A program made the position numbers and the translations under genes. A stretch of DNA of 64,000 nucleotides from Enhydrobacter aerosaccus (lineage in GTDB: Bacteria; Pseudomonadota; Alphaproteobacteria; Reyranellales; Reyranellaceae). The stretch lies in contig CAIKZO010000128.1 of the NCBI GenBank assembly GCA_903832005.1, forward strand, positions 33,388-97,387, read 5' to 3'. Positions 34,371 to 43,474 of this stretch are shown piece by piece. Every line of letters starts with the position of its first letter. Positions within the stretch are counted from its first letter, which is position 1. The notes beneath the pieces are model-generated. The model was not told the DNA's origin. It searched no databases and saw nothing but the letters and a program-made list of their open reading frames with translations.

Positions 34371-34387
34371 AGTCCGCAATACGGACT
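34371..34387. promoter_or_regulatory. candidate IclR operator between iclR and the dioxygenase genes
   Basis: AGTCCG (34371-34376), 5-base spacer, CGGACT (34382-34387): a perfect 17-base palindrome, 13 bases from the iclR start and 66 from the first dioxygenase. IclR-family operators are commonly 15-17-base palindromes of this build. A second hairpin-forming pair (CCCCGG 34416-34421, CCGGGG 34431-34436) lies nearer the dioxygenase. Confidence 0.6.
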
Positions 34388-34452
34388 TTGTCGACTTTGC
34401 TCGGACCCGGCACCGCCCCGGGACTATCCTCCGGGGCAACAGAGGAAACAAA

Positions 34453-35292
34453 ATGGCCTATCAGTCCATCGACGTGCGCAAGCTCACGCCCACGATCGGC
34501 GCGGAAATCTTCGGCGTCGACCTCGCCCAGCCGCTCGGCAACCAGCAGTTCCAGGAAGTGCACGACGCGCTGATGGAGAACCTGGTGATCTTCTTTCGCG
34601 ACCAGAAGCTGTCGATCGACCAGCACAAGGATTTCGGCCGCCGCTTCGGTCCACTGCATGTCCATCCCAACGCGCCGGTGGTCTTCCCGGAGCATCCCGA
34701 GATCCTGGTGATCAAGGCCGACGAGAAGTCCAAGCGCGTCGCCGGCGAGGAATGGCACACCGACGTGTCGTGCGACGTCGAGCCGCCGATGGGCTCGATC
34801 CTCTATCTCACCGAAGTGCCGCCCGATGGCGGCGGCGACACGCTGTTCGCCAACATGTACCGCGCCTACGAGACGCTGTCGGAGCCGGTCAAGGCGATGC
34901 TGCAGGGGCTGACGGCGCTGCACGACAGTTCGAAGGCGCACTACTATCGCGTCAAGGCGACCGACCGCGAGGAGATGAAGTTCCCGAACGCCGAGCATCC
35001 GATCGTGCGCACGCACCCGGTGACCGGCCGGCAGGGACTCTACGTCAATCGCGGCTTCACGCTCCGCATTCCCCAACTGCGCAAGAACGAGAGCGATGCG
35101 TTGCTCGAGATGCTCTATCGCCACATCGAGACGCCGGAATTCCAGTGCCGCTTCAAGTGGCAGCCGAATTCGGTGGCCTTCTGGGACAATCGCTCGACCC
35201 AGCATCACGCGATGTTCGATTACTTCCCGCACCGCCGCTACGGCCACCGGGTCACGGTGTGCGGCGACAAACCCTTTTACCGCGCCGCGTAA
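34453..35292 (+). CDS. TauD/TfdA-family 2-oxoglutarate-dependent dioxygenase, copy 1
   Basis: A 279-residue Fe(II)/2-oxoglutarate oxygenase. The metal triad is HTDVS (His and Asp, about 98-102) and the distal His in RSTQHHAMFDY (near 254); the 2-oxoglutarate Arg is in YGHRVTVCGD. Members hydroxylate taurine, phenoxyacetates and similar molecules, releasing succinate and CO2. AGAGGA lies eight bases before the ATG. It is followed 11 bases later by a close paralogue. The substrate is unknown. Confidence 0.9.
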   Translation: MAYQSIDVRKLTPTIGAEIFGVDLAQPLGNQQFQEVHDALMENLVIFFRDQKLSIDQHKDFGRRFGPLHVHPNAPVVFPEHPEILVIKADEKSKRVAGEEWHTDVSCDVEPPMGSILYLTEVPPDGGGDTLFANMYRAYETLSEPVKAMLQGLTALHDSSKAHYYRVKATDREEMKFPNAEHPIVRTHPVTGRQGLYVNRGFTLRIPQLRKNESDALLEMLYRHIETPEFQCRFKWQPNSVAFWDNRSTQHHAMFDYFPHRRYGHRVTVCGDKPFYRAA

Positions 35293-35303
35293 CGGAGAAT
35301 GAA

Positions 35304-36140
35304 ATGACGTACGAGACCATCGAAGTACGCAAGCTGACACCCGCCATCGGCGCGGAGATTTTCGGCGTCGATCTCGCCAAGCCGCTCGGCAACCAGCAGT
35401 TCCAGGAAGTGCACGACGCGCTGATGGAGAACCTGGTGATCTTCTTCCGCGACCAGGACATGACGCACGACCAGCACAAGGATTTCGGCCGCCGCTTCGG
35501 CAAGCTGCACATGCATCCCAGCTCCAATCCGGTGAGCCAGATACATCCGGAGATCCTGACCATCAAGGCCGACGGCAATTCCAAGTATGTCGCGGGCGAA
35601 GAATGGCACACCGACGTGTCGTGCGATCCCGAACCGCCGATGGGCAGCATCCTCTACATGAAGGAACTGCCGCCCGACGGCGGTGGCAACACGCTGTTCG
35701 CCAACATGTACCGCGCCTTCGAGACGCTCTCGGCGCCGATCCAGAAACTGTGCGAGGGCCTGGTCGCGGTCCACGACGGCGCGCAGGTCTATGGCGGCCG
35801 CTTCGGTCGCACGCCGCCGCCCGGCAAGAGCTTTCCCCGCAGCGAGCATCCGGTGGTGCGCACGCATCCGGTGACCGGCCGCAAGGCGCTCTACGTGAAT
35901 CGCAACTTCACCACCGGCATCGTCGGCCTGCGCAAGCACGAGAGCGACGCGCTGCTCGAGATGCTCTATCGCCACAGCGAGACTCCGGAGTTCCAGTGCC
36001 GCTTCGTCTGGCAGCCCAATTCGGTCGCCTTCTGGGACAACCGCTCGGCCATGCATCACGCGATGTGGGATTACTTCCCGCACAGCCGGCTGGGCTATCG
36101 CGTGACGGTGGCGGGCGACAAGCCGTTCCTGCGCGCCTGA
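35304..36140 (+). CDS. TauD/TfdA-family 2-oxoglutarate-dependent dioxygenase, copy 2
   Basis: A 278-residue paralogue of the preceding protein, with the same triad (HTDVS, distal His in RSAMHHAMWDY) and the same first 95 residues except for a few changes. A 65-base stretch (35382-35446) is identical to 34531-34595, while the middle (ALVAVHDGAQVYGGRFGRT-type region here) differs, so the two may accept different substrates. GGAGA precedes the ATG. The Bug receptor follows 21 bases downstream, which suggests import of a carboxylate and its oxidation as a unit. Confidence 0.9.
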   Translation: MTYETIEVRKLTPAIGAEIFGVDLAKPLGNQQFQEVHDALMENLVIFFRDQDMTHDQHKDFGRRFGKLHMHPSSNPVSQIHPEILTIKADGNSKYVAGEEWHTDVSCDPEPPMGSILYMKELPPDGGGNTLFANMYRAFETLSAPIQKLCEGLVAVHDGAQVYGGRFGRTPPPGKSFPRSEHPVVRTHPVTGRKALYVNRNFTTGIVGLRKHESDALLEMLYRHSETPEFQCRFVWQPNSVAFWDNRSAMHHAMWDYFPHSRLGYRVTVAGDKPFLRA

Positions 36141-36161
36141 AGATCCGATGATGAGCCTCCG

Positions 36162-37124
36162 ATGATCAAGCGTCGCCTCCTCCTGGGCGGAGCGCTCGCC
36201 GCCCCTTTCACCGCGCGCGCCGACACCTATCCGAACAAGCCGGTCCGCGTGATCCTGACCGGGCCGGTCGGCGGCCTGATCGACGTCGCCGGCCGCGTGG
36301 TCGGCGATGCGATGCAGGCCAATCTCGGCCAGCCGTGGATCATCGATCCGCGGCCCGGCGCCAACGGCATGATGGCGGCCGGAATCTTCCTCGCCGCACC
36401 GTCGGACGGCTACACGCTGTTCCTCACCGTGTCGGGCCACGTCGCGATCAACTTCCTGATGAAGGCGCCCTACGACGCGATGAAGGACTTCCAGCCGATC
36501 GCCATGATCGGCGTCAGCACCGCGCTGCTCTGCGTGCCGCCCGACGTCCCGGCCAACAACGTGGCCGAGTTCGTGGCCTATTCGCGGGCCAATCCGGGCA
36601 AGCTCAACTACCTCAACTCCGCGAACGGCACCGGCGCGCATCTCCTGCCCGAGCTGATGAAGATCAAGTACAAGCTCGACATCACCTCGGTGCCCTACAA
36701 GGGCCTCCCGCCCGGCGTGCAGGACCTGCTCGCGGGCCGGCTGCAGCTCGCCATGGTCAGCACCACGATCGTGATGAGCCACGTGAAGGCCGGCCGCCTC
36801 AAGGCAATCGGCGTCGTCGGCCCCCGGCGTCTCGCCGACCTGCCCGACGTGCCGACGATGGGCGAACAGGGCGCGGGCGATGTCGAAGTGCGCTCCTCGA
36901 TCCCGCTTTACGGCCACAAGGACTTGGCGCAGCCGATCGTGCAACGGGTCAACGCGGCCGTGCAATTCGCTCTCGCCGATCCGGAAACGCTCAAGCACCT
37001 GCAGCAGATCTACGTCGAACCGCTGCCGATGACGCCTGCCGAGACGGCAAAGGCGCTCGAAGAAGAGCACGACCGGTTGGGCAAGGTGATCGCGCAGCTC
37101 GGCATCAAGGTCGAAGACGGCTGA
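36162..37124 (+). CDS. Bug/TctC-family tripartite transporter substrate-binding protein
   Basis: A 320-residue periplasmic receptor with a Tat-like leader (IKRRLLLGGALAAPFTARAD). TYPNKPVRVILTGPVGGLID, DPRPGANGMMAAGIFLAAPS and VPYKGLPPGVQDLLAGRLQ are Bug signatures. It probably captures the carboxylate oxidised by the two upstream dioxygenases. Last gene of the IclR-linked unit; opgG begins about 45 bases later. Confidence 0.9.
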   Translation: MIKRRLLLGGALAAPFTARADTYPNKPVRVILTGPVGGLIDVAGRVVGDAMQANLGQPWIIDPRPGANGMMAAGIFLAAPSDGYTLFLTVSGHVAINFLMKAPYDAMKDFQPIAMIGVSTALLCVPPDVPANNVAEFVAYSRANPGKLNYLNSANGTGAHLLPELMKIKYKLDITSVPYKGLPPGVQDLLAGRLQLAMVSTTIVMSHVKAGRLKAIGVVGPRRLADLPDVPTMGEQGAGDVEVRSSIPLYGHKDLAQPIVQRVNAAVQFALADPETLKHLQQIYVEPLPMTPAETAKALEEEHDRLGKVIAQLGIKVEDG

Positions 37125-37169
37125 TAAGCCGCGGCAACCCGTTCAGGAGGCGTGCGTTCTCCCGAGCGC

Positions 37170-38675
37170 ATGCTTCAGCCGTTCCGCTTTTCCCTGATCC
37201 TCGCTCTCCTCCTCTTTCAGGCTACAGGGTCGGCGCGCGCGCAAGAGCCGCCGTTCACCTTCGCCTCGATCGAGGCGATGGCCACCAAGCTCGCATCGGA
37301 ACCATACAAGGAGCCGCCGTCGGTCGAAGGTGACATGCGCCAGCTGTCCTACGACCACTTCCGCGCGCTGCGGGCGCGGCCGAACACGGCGCTGTGGCAC
37401 GACGATGACAAGAGCGCGTTCCACGTCGAGTTCTTTCCCGCCGGCTTTATCTACGAAAAGCCAGTGCAGATTTCGGTCGTCGACGCCGGCAAGGCGACGC
37501 CGGTCACGATCGCGCCGGACCAGTTCGATTTCAGCGACACCGGGCTGAAGACGCCGCCCAAGGAAGTGGCGCTGGCCGGCTTCCGCGTCACCTATCCGCT
37601 GAACCAGCCCACCAAGTTCGACGAGATCATCGCCTTCCTGGGCGCGAGCTACTTCCGCGCGATCGGGCGCGGCCAGTTCTACGGAGCGTCGGCGCGTGGC
37701 CTCGCGATCGACACCGGAATCGGCCGGCCCGAGGAGTTCCCGACCTTCCGCCAGTTCTGGCTGGTGAAGCCCGCGGACGGCATCAACGAATTCACGGTCT
37801 GGGCGCTGCTCGACGCGCCCGACGCGACCGGCGCCTTCTCCTTCGTCATCCGGCCCGGCGCGCGTACGGTCGTGAACACCCACGCCGTCCTGTTCATGCG
37901 CAACGACGTCGAGCTGCTGGCGCTGGCGCCGCTCACCTCGATGTACTTCGCCGGCAAGGCCTCGCCGCCGCGCGACGACTACCGGCCGGAGATCCACGAT
38001 AGCGACGGGCTGTTCATGATCACCGGCGCGGGCGAGCGCATCTGGCGGCCGCTCTCCAATCCCCAGGCGCTCGCCGTCTCGTCCTTCAGCGACAGCAATC
38101 CCAAGGGCTTCGGCCTGCTCCAGCGCGAGCGCGACTTCGCCGCGTACCAGGACAGCGCCGCCAACCTGCAGGCGCGCCCCAGCCTGTGGGTCGAACCGAA
38201 CGAGGGCTGGGGCGATGGCGAGGTTCGGCTGGTCGAGATCCCCAGCCAATCGGAGACCAATGATAATATCGTGGCCTTCTGGGTATCGCGCTGGCCCGCG
38301 CGCAAGGGCGAGCGCAAGGAATTCAACTATCGTCTGTCGGCGTTGGGCGACGAGGCCGCTCTTTCCACACAGGCGCGCACCATCGCCACGCGCGGCGGTA
38401 CGGTGCCTTACGCCAGCAAACAGCGCCGCGTCGCCGTCGAGTTCGCCGGCGGCGACCTCGACTCTCTCTCCCCGGAACAACCTTTGTCAGCGCACGTTTC
38501 CCTCACGGGCGGCAAGGTGATGCGCACTTATGTCGAGCCCCTCCCGTCACGAAAGAGCTGGCGCTTGTTCATCGAATTCGAACCCGACGGCAAAAAGGTC
38601 GTCGATATGCGTGCCTCCCTCGGCCTGCGTGACCAAGTGCTGACCGAGACCTGGACCTATGCGTGGCGACCATGA
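37170..38675 (+). CDS. opgG: periplasmic glucan biosynthesis protein OpgG (MdoG)
   Basis: A 501-residue periplasmic protein with a Sec signal peptide (FSLILALLLFQATGSARAQ). The MdoG domain begins FTFASIEAMATKLASEPYK; GRGQFYGASARGLAIDTG (near 170) and NPKGFGLLQRERDFAAYQD (near 312) are diagnostic, with the domain ending FEPDGKKVVDMRASL. It acts on beta-glucan chains made by OpgH to yield osmoregulated periplasmic glucans. The start is uncertain: a GTG at 37152 lies 1 base past AGGAGG, so I prefer the ATG at 37170. It overlaps opgH by ATGA. Confidence 0.92.
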   Translation: MLQPFRFSLILALLLFQATGSARAQEPPFTFASIEAMATKLASEPYKEPPSVEGDMRQLSYDHFRALRARPNTALWHDDDKSAFHVEFFPAGFIYEKPVQISVVDAGKATPVTIAPDQFDFSDTGLKTPPKEVALAGFRVTYPLNQPTKFDEIIAFLGASYFRAIGRGQFYGASARGLAIDTGIGRPEEFPTFRQFWLVKPADGINEFTVWALLDAPDATGAFSFVIRPGARTVVNTHAVLFMRNDVELLALAPLTSMYFAGKASPPRDDYRPEIHDSDGLFMITGAGERIWRPLSNPQALAVSSFSDSNPKGFGLLQRERDFAAYQDSAANLQARPSLWVEPNEGWGDGEVRLVEIPSQSETNDNIVAFWVSRWPARKGERKEFNYRLSALGDEAALSTQARTIATRGGTVPYASKQRRVAVEFAGGDLDSLSPEQPLSAHVSLTGGKVMRTYVEPLPSRKSWRLFIEFEPDGKKVVDMRASLGLRDQVLTETWTYAWRP

Positions 38676-40462
38676 ACCGGGATGTGGCGTCGACTTGGAA
38701 TCTGGACCGCTTCGCCCGCGGCACGGCTTGGCGACGGGTCCTTCTGCTCATCCTCGTCGTGGCGACGGCCGCGCTCGGTGCGACGCTCGTGATCCAGGTG
38801 ATCAGCGCGCGCGGACCTGAATTCTTGAAATACCTCTTCCTGCCGGCTTTCGTGTTGCTGATCGCCTGGGCCGCGCTCTCCTTCTGGAGCGGCGTGTTCG
38901 GCTTCGTGCTGGGCGTCCTGCGGCTCCATCCCGTGTCACTGCGGCGACAAGGTCCCGCCGACGGCCCGGTGCCCACGCTTTCTGCGCGCACGGCGATCCT
39001 GGTGCCGGTCTACAACGAAGACCCAGCCGACGTGTTCGCCCGGCTGAGCGCGGTCTATCAGTCGCTCGAAAACACGGGCTGCCTCGACTCCTTCGACTTC
39101 TTCGTCCTGAGCGATACGACCAACGACGGCATCGCCCATCAGGAGAGAGCCGCGTGGACGGCGACACGGCGTGAGCTCGCCGCCGAGGGCCGGCTCTTCT
39201 ACCGGCGGCGTGCCGCCAATACCGGCAAGAAGGCCGGCAACATCGCCGAATGGGTCGACACGCGCGGCCCGGATTACGCGCACATGATCATCCTCGACGC
39301 CGACAGCCTGATGCAGGGCGTGACCTTGGTGCGGCTCGCGGCGTTGATGGAAGCAAGTCCGCGCACTGGCATCATCCAGACCCATATCGTGCCGGCCGGA
39401 CGCCAGACGTTGTTCGCCCGCGCGCTCCAGTTCTCGACCCGGCTGACCGGCGCCGTGCTGGCCATGGGCCACAGCTTCTGGCAGCTGGGCGACGCCAACT
39501 ACTACGGCCACAACGCGATCCTGCGCGTGTCGGCGTTCGCGGACTGCTGCCGCCTGCCGGTGCTGTCCGGCAAGCCACCGCTCGGCGGCGAGATCCTGAG
39601 CCACGATTTCGTCGAGGCTGCCTTCATCCGTCGCGGCGGCTGGCATTGCTGGCTACTGCCCGAATTGCGCGGCAGCTTCGAGGAACTGCCGTCGAACCTG
39701 CTCGATTACGCCGCGCGCGACCGCCGCTGGGTCCAGGGCAACCTGCAGCACGCCCGCCTGATCGGCCTTCCCGGCCTGCGCTGGATGAGCCGGCTACATC
39801 TGGCGATGGGCATCTTCTCCTACGTGGCCTCGCCGCTCTGGCTGATGCTGCTGATCCTGAGCTCGGCGATGGTGGTCGACCATCAATTGACGGGCGATGT
39901 CTATTTCGGACCGACCCGAACGCTGTTCCCGCAGTGGCCGCATTATCATTGGCCCGAGATCCACGGGCTGCTCGCATTGACCGGCGTGCTGCTGTTCGGC
40001 CCGAAGATCCTGGCCCTCATCCTGCGCGAATGGTCGACGCGCGCGGCGCGGCGCTTCGGCGGCCGCCTGGCGCTGCTGCTGAGTTTCCTTCTCGAGGTCG
40101 TCTTCTCCTCCCTGCTGGCGCCAGTGATGATGCTGTTCCACACCGGCTTCATCGTGAGCATCCTGATGGGCAATGCCGTGGGCTGGCCGGCGCAGGCGCG
40201 CGGCGATCGCGGCATGGAATGGGGTCAGGCGCTGCAGCGGCACGTCGGTCATGCGCTGCTTGGCCTGGCGACACTGGCTGCGCTTGGCACGCTGGCGCCC
40301 AGCTACGTGCCGTGGATACTCCCCGTGGTCACGGGTCTGCTGCTTTCGGTGCCGCTGGCCGTCCTGTCGAGCCGCCGCGGGATCGGCATGGCCGCGCACA
40401 AGCTTCGGCTATTCGTCACGCCCGAGGAAGGCGCGCATCCCGTCATGCTGGAAGCGCGTTGA
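38672..40462 (+). CDS. opgH: glucan biosynthesis glucosyltransferase OpgH (MdoH)
   Basis: A 596-residue inner membrane GT2 glucosyltransferase that polymerises UDP-glucose into linear beta-1,2-linked periplasmic glucan. AILVPVYNEDPADVFARL (about 107-124), the metal-binding DAD in IILDADSLMQG (near 210), SHDFVEAAFIRRGGW (near 310) and the QxxRW-like RDRRWVQGNLQH (near 350) are all present, between N- and C-terminal membrane helices. It is shorter than E. coli MdoH (about 850), lacking the long N-terminal extension. Coupled to opgG. Confidence 0.92.
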   Translation: MNRDVASTWNLDRFARGTAWRRVLLLILVVATAALGATLVIQVISARGPEFLKYLFLPAFVLLIAWAALSFWSGVFGFVLGVLRLHPVSLRRQGPADGPVPTLSARTAILVPVYNEDPADVFARLSAVYQSLENTGCLDSFDFFVLSDTTNDGIAHQERAAWTATRRELAAEGRLFYRRRAANTGKKAGNIAEWVDTRGPDYAHMIILDADSLMQGVTLVRLAALMEASPRTGIIQTHIVPAGRQTLFARALQFSTRLTGAVLAMGHSFWQLGDANYYGHNAILRVSAFADCCRLPVLSGKPPLGGEILSHDFVEAAFIRRGGWHCWLLPELRGSFEELPSNLLDYAARDRRWVQGNLQHARLIGLPGLRWMSRLHLAMGIFSYVASPLWLMLLILSSAMVVDHQLTGDVYFGPTRTLFPQWPHYHWPEIHGLLALTGVLLFGPKILALILREWSTRAARRFGGRLALLLSFLLEVVFSSLLAPVMMLFHTGFIVSILMGNAVGWPAQARGDRGMEWGQALQRHVGHALLGLATLAALGTLAPSYVPWILPVVTGLLLSVPLAVLSSRRGIGMAAHKLRLFVTPEEGAHPVMLEAR

Positions 40463-40467
40463 CGCCG

Positions 40468-42474
40468 CTACTTGTCGAGCACGGTCTGTTGTAACCAAGG
40501 CAGGAAGCTACCTAATAACCGGCTGCTGCCGCGCTCGTTGACGTGTCCCCATGACCAGAACAGCGGACCGCGATCGTCAGACTGGTAGCACAGGGTGGCA
40601 TCGCAGAAGACCGGCACCGATTCGAACAGCGTCACCACGCCCGGCGTATCGCGCGCCATCTGCGCGAAGACGTCGTGCTGTCTCTTCAGCGTCTGCTCTA
40701 TGTTGGCACGCGATTCCTGGCAGGAATCGATATCGCGCGGCGCCGTGAGATCGACGCCGGCGATCTCGACCTGTCGCGGCCAGCAGCCCGCGGGCTCGTG
40801 ATAGAAGGCCGGCGGCGCGGCGACGAGCACGAGCTTCCGTCCCCGCCTGGTGACGGCCTCCTGCAGGCGACGCAGACGCGCGGGATTGTCGAAGAACGGA
40901 TTGTCCGAGAACGTGGGAACGACCACCGCCTTGATCGACGGTGTCTTGTCGAGGATCGACAGGACGGCCCCGATCACCTTCTGGCAGTGCAGTCCGCCGG
41001 CCGACCACGCTTCCAGCGGATCGTCGGTGAGGCATCCCGTCTCCACCCAGTTGGGGCTTGTCGTGGCGACCAGCACGGCCGGCGCGGAGGCGAGGCCTGC
41101 GCTGATGGCGGAGTTGAAGGCCATCGCGATACTGTCACCCATGATCAGCATCACCGGCTGCCCCCCGGACTGTGACGACCGCACCTGGCAGGTGTAACTG
41201 TCGTCGGTCGTGATGCCATAAGCCGTCTCGCAGGACCCGTCGGACAGCCGCGTCGCCCGCGGCAAACGCAGGTTCTCGGCGAGCGCGCGGTTTTCCAGGT
41301 CCACGCGCCGCCCGGGCATGCCATCGAGCATCATCGTGACGACGCCGAAGGTGCCGAGCGCGATCATGAGCGGCACGCAGATCCGCACGACCCGTGTCGA
41401 CGAGGCCCCGAACCGGGCGGGTCTCTCGACAAGCACATAGGTCAGCCACGCCAGCACGAAGCTCGCCGCGACCAGGATGAGGATCAGGCCGGTTGGCGGA
41501 AACGCGCCGCAGCCGATCCAGGCGAAGGCCAGCAACGGCCAGTGCCAGAGATAGAGCGGGTAGGAAATCTTGCCGATGAAAACCATCGGTCGGCTGGCCA
41601 GGAACCACCGACTCAGAAACGTGTCCGGACCGCTGGCGATCACCAACGCCGCACCGGCGACCGGCACCACGGCCCACCAGCCCGGAAAGCCCTTGAGGTC
41701 GGGCAGGACCACCACGCCCAGGATCAGCGCCAACCCGAGAGCGCAGGCCAGTGCCCGCACGCCGCCCTGCGCGCGCCAGCGGGCGGAGAGATCGGCCGGC
41801 AGATGCGCTACCATCACGCCCACGGCCAGTTCCCAGAAGCGCGTCCACGGTTGATAGAAGGCGAGGCCGGGCTCAGCCGACGTGACGCTGAGCGCGAGAC
41901 TCACGACCGCGACGGCCAGCGTGACGAAGAGGAAGGTGCGCCGGCTCTGCCGGGTGAGCACCGACAGGATCGGCCACACGAGGTAGAACTGCTCCTCGAT
42001 GCCGAGCGACCACAGATGGAGCAACGGCTTGCCCCGCACGTCGGGCCCGAAGTAGCCGATCTCGCCCATCAGCGGGAAATTGCTGATGAACAGCGCCGCG
42101 GCCATGACGTGCCGGCCGAGCAGGCGGAACTCGTCGGAGAACATCATGTGCCAGCCGACGAAGACGACGAAGGCCAGGACGAGGATCAACGCCGGGAACA
42201 GGCGCCGCACCCGGCGCGCATAGAAGGTGGAGAAGCGGAAGGTACCGGCCGCGAGCTCGGCGGTGATCAATCCGCCGATCAGATAGCCGGAGATGACGAA
42301 GAAGACGTCGACGCCGACATAGCCGGAGCCCAGGACGCGCGGGAAGGCGTGGAACAGCACGACGGCGAGGATGGAAACGGCGCGCAGCCCGTCGATATCG
42401 GGCCGGTAGGCGGCGTGCGAGCCGGCCACCGAAGGGGCCTCAGATGTCGCCAACGCTGCTCGACCCTTTCCCAC
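40468..42474 (-). CDS. OafA-type acyltransferase 3 fused to an SGNH domain
   Basis: A 668-residue protein: residues 20-370 are an acyltransferase 3 domain with about ten helices (YRPDIDGLRAVSILAVVLFH, SGYVGVDVFFVISGYLIGG and SLGIEEQFYLVWPIL), and residues 430-668 a periplasmic SGNH domain with nucleophile block LIMGDSIAMAF. Such fusions O-acylate surface or periplasmic glycans. The catalytic His is in WSWGHVNERGS, but the usual Asp three residues before it is Ser (TCA), an oddity. It converges on opgH with 5 bases between stops, so glucan decoration is plausible. Confidence 0.88.
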   Translation of the reverse strand: MGKGRAALATSEAPSVAGSHAAYRPDIDGLRAVSILAVVLFHAFPRVLGSGYVGVDVFFVISGYLIGGLITAELAAGTFRFSTFYARRVRRLFPALILVLAFVVFVGWHMMFSDEFRLLGRHVMAAALFISNFPLMGEIGYFGPDVRGKPLLHLWSLGIEEQFYLVWPILSVLTRQSRRTFLFVTLAVAVVSLALSVTSAEPGLAFYQPWTRFWELAVGVMVAHLPADLSARWRAQGGVRALACALGLALILGVVVLPDLKGFPGWWAVVPVAGAALVIASGPDTFLSRWFLASRPMVFIGKISYPLYLWHWPLLAFAWIGCGAFPPTGLILILVAASFVLAWLTYVLVERPARFGASSTRVVRICVPLMIALGTFGVVTMMLDGMPGRRVDLENRALAENLRLPRATRLSDGSCETAYGITTDDSYTCQVRSSQSGGQPVMLIMGDSIAMAFNSAISAGLASAPAVLVATTSPNWVETGCLTDDPLEAWSAGGLHCQKVIGAVLSILDKTPSIKAVVVPTFSDNPFFDNPARLRRLQEAVTRRGRKLVLVAAPPAFYHEPAGCWPRQVEIAGVDLTAPRDIDSCQESRANIEQTLKRQHDVFAQMARDTPGVVTLFESVPVFCDATLCYQSDDRGPLFWSWGHVNERGSSRLLGSFLPWLQQTVLDK

Positions 42475-42623
42475 CGCCCGGCGGCAGCATTAGGTAACAA
42501 ATGACAGAATATTTACTAGCAATTACAGGGCATTAGCACAAATATATTGCATCGCAGCATTTTCCATGCGTCCATGCTGCGTCGCACAACGTTGTACTCA
42601 ATGTGTAGTGTATCAGGAGTTCA
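42475..42623. promoter_or_regulatory. AT-rich divergent promoter region with a dyad
   Basis: This 149-base gap between the divergent acyltransferase and lipase-like genes is visibly AT-richer than its flanks. It contains a perfect 8-base dyad, CGCAGCAT (42553-42560) and ATGCTGCG (42574-42581), 43-71 bases before the lipase-like start. I cannot fix promoter elements with confidence. Confidence 0.4.
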
Positions 42624-43412
42624 ATGTACCCCTTCAATGACGCGCGGCCCGCCACCCCTCCGCCCCCACCCTCCCGCGCCCTCATGCTCCTGGAAACGCG
42701 TGCCCTCCCCGAACTGGGCGCCTTCTTTCTCCTCCAACCCTGGCTTGCGCTCACCCCCGCAGGCGACGGTCATCCCGTGCTCGTCCTCCCCGGCCTGCTG
42801 GCCGACGACGGCAGCACACGGCCGTTGCGCGGTTTCCTGAAGTCGCGCGGCTATGCCGTGCACGGCTGGAAGCTCGGCCGCAATCTCGGCCTGCGCGAGA
42901 ATGTCGAGACCGACATGCGGGCGCGCATCGACGAGCTGTACGAACGTTACGCCCATCGCAAGATCAGCCTGGTCGGCTGGAGCCTGGGCGGCCTCTATGC
43001 GCGCCAGCTCGCCAAGCTCGTGCCGGAAAAGATCCGCTGCATGATCAGCCTCGGCAGCCCCTTCGCCGGCGCGCCGCAATCGACCAACGCGTGGCAGGCC
43101 TATGAACTCGCCTCTGGCCGCAAGGTCTCCGAGCACGACCTGCTGACCGAGCAGCTCGCCGAAGCGCCGCCGGTGCCGACGACGTCGATCTTCAGCCGCA
43201 GCGACGGCATCTGCGCCTGGCAGGCCTGTCTCAACGAGCCGGGACCGGAGGCAGAGAACATCGAGATCTACGGCAGCCATCTCGGCCTCGGCCATCATCC
43301 GTCCGCGGTCTATGCCGTGGCCGATCGACTGGCGCAGCCCGAAGGCGCGTGGAAGAAATTCGATCCGCCCGGCTGGTGGGCGCTGTCGTATCCCGATTGG
43401 CGGCGCGGCTAG
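42624..43412 (+). CDS. alpha/beta-hydrolase, lipase/esterase-like
   Basis: A 262-residue hydrolase. PVLVLPGLLADDGSTRPLRG (about 51-70) is the oxyanion loop region, and LVGWSLGGLYARQLAKLVP (about 115-133) gives the nucleophile Ser in GWSLGG. IFSRSDGICAWQAC carries the likely Asp and YGSHLGLGHHPSAV the His. No signal peptide. The proline-rich start (PATPPPPPSRAL) resembles PHB depolymerase or triacylglycerol-lipase-like cytoplasmic proteins in related genomes; the substrate is unknown. AGGAG lies 6 bases upstream. Confidence 0.8.
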   Translation: MYPFNDARPATPPPPPSRALMLLETRALPELGAFFLLQPWLALTPAGDGHPVLVLPGLLADDGSTRPLRGFLKSRGYAVHGWKLGRNLGLRENVETDMRARIDELYERYAHRKISLVGWSLGGLYARQLAKLVPEKIRCMISLGSPFAGAPQSTNAWQAYELASGRKVSEHDLLTEQLAEAPPVPTTSIFSRSDGICAWQACLNEPGPEAENIEIYGSHLGLGHHPSAVYAVADRLAQPEGAWKKFDPPGWWALSYPDWRRG

Positions 43413-43474
43413 GATCGCTGCGCGCAACGGGAGACGGGGTAAGTATCTTTAAGTTCTGATGATAAGCTCGCCCG

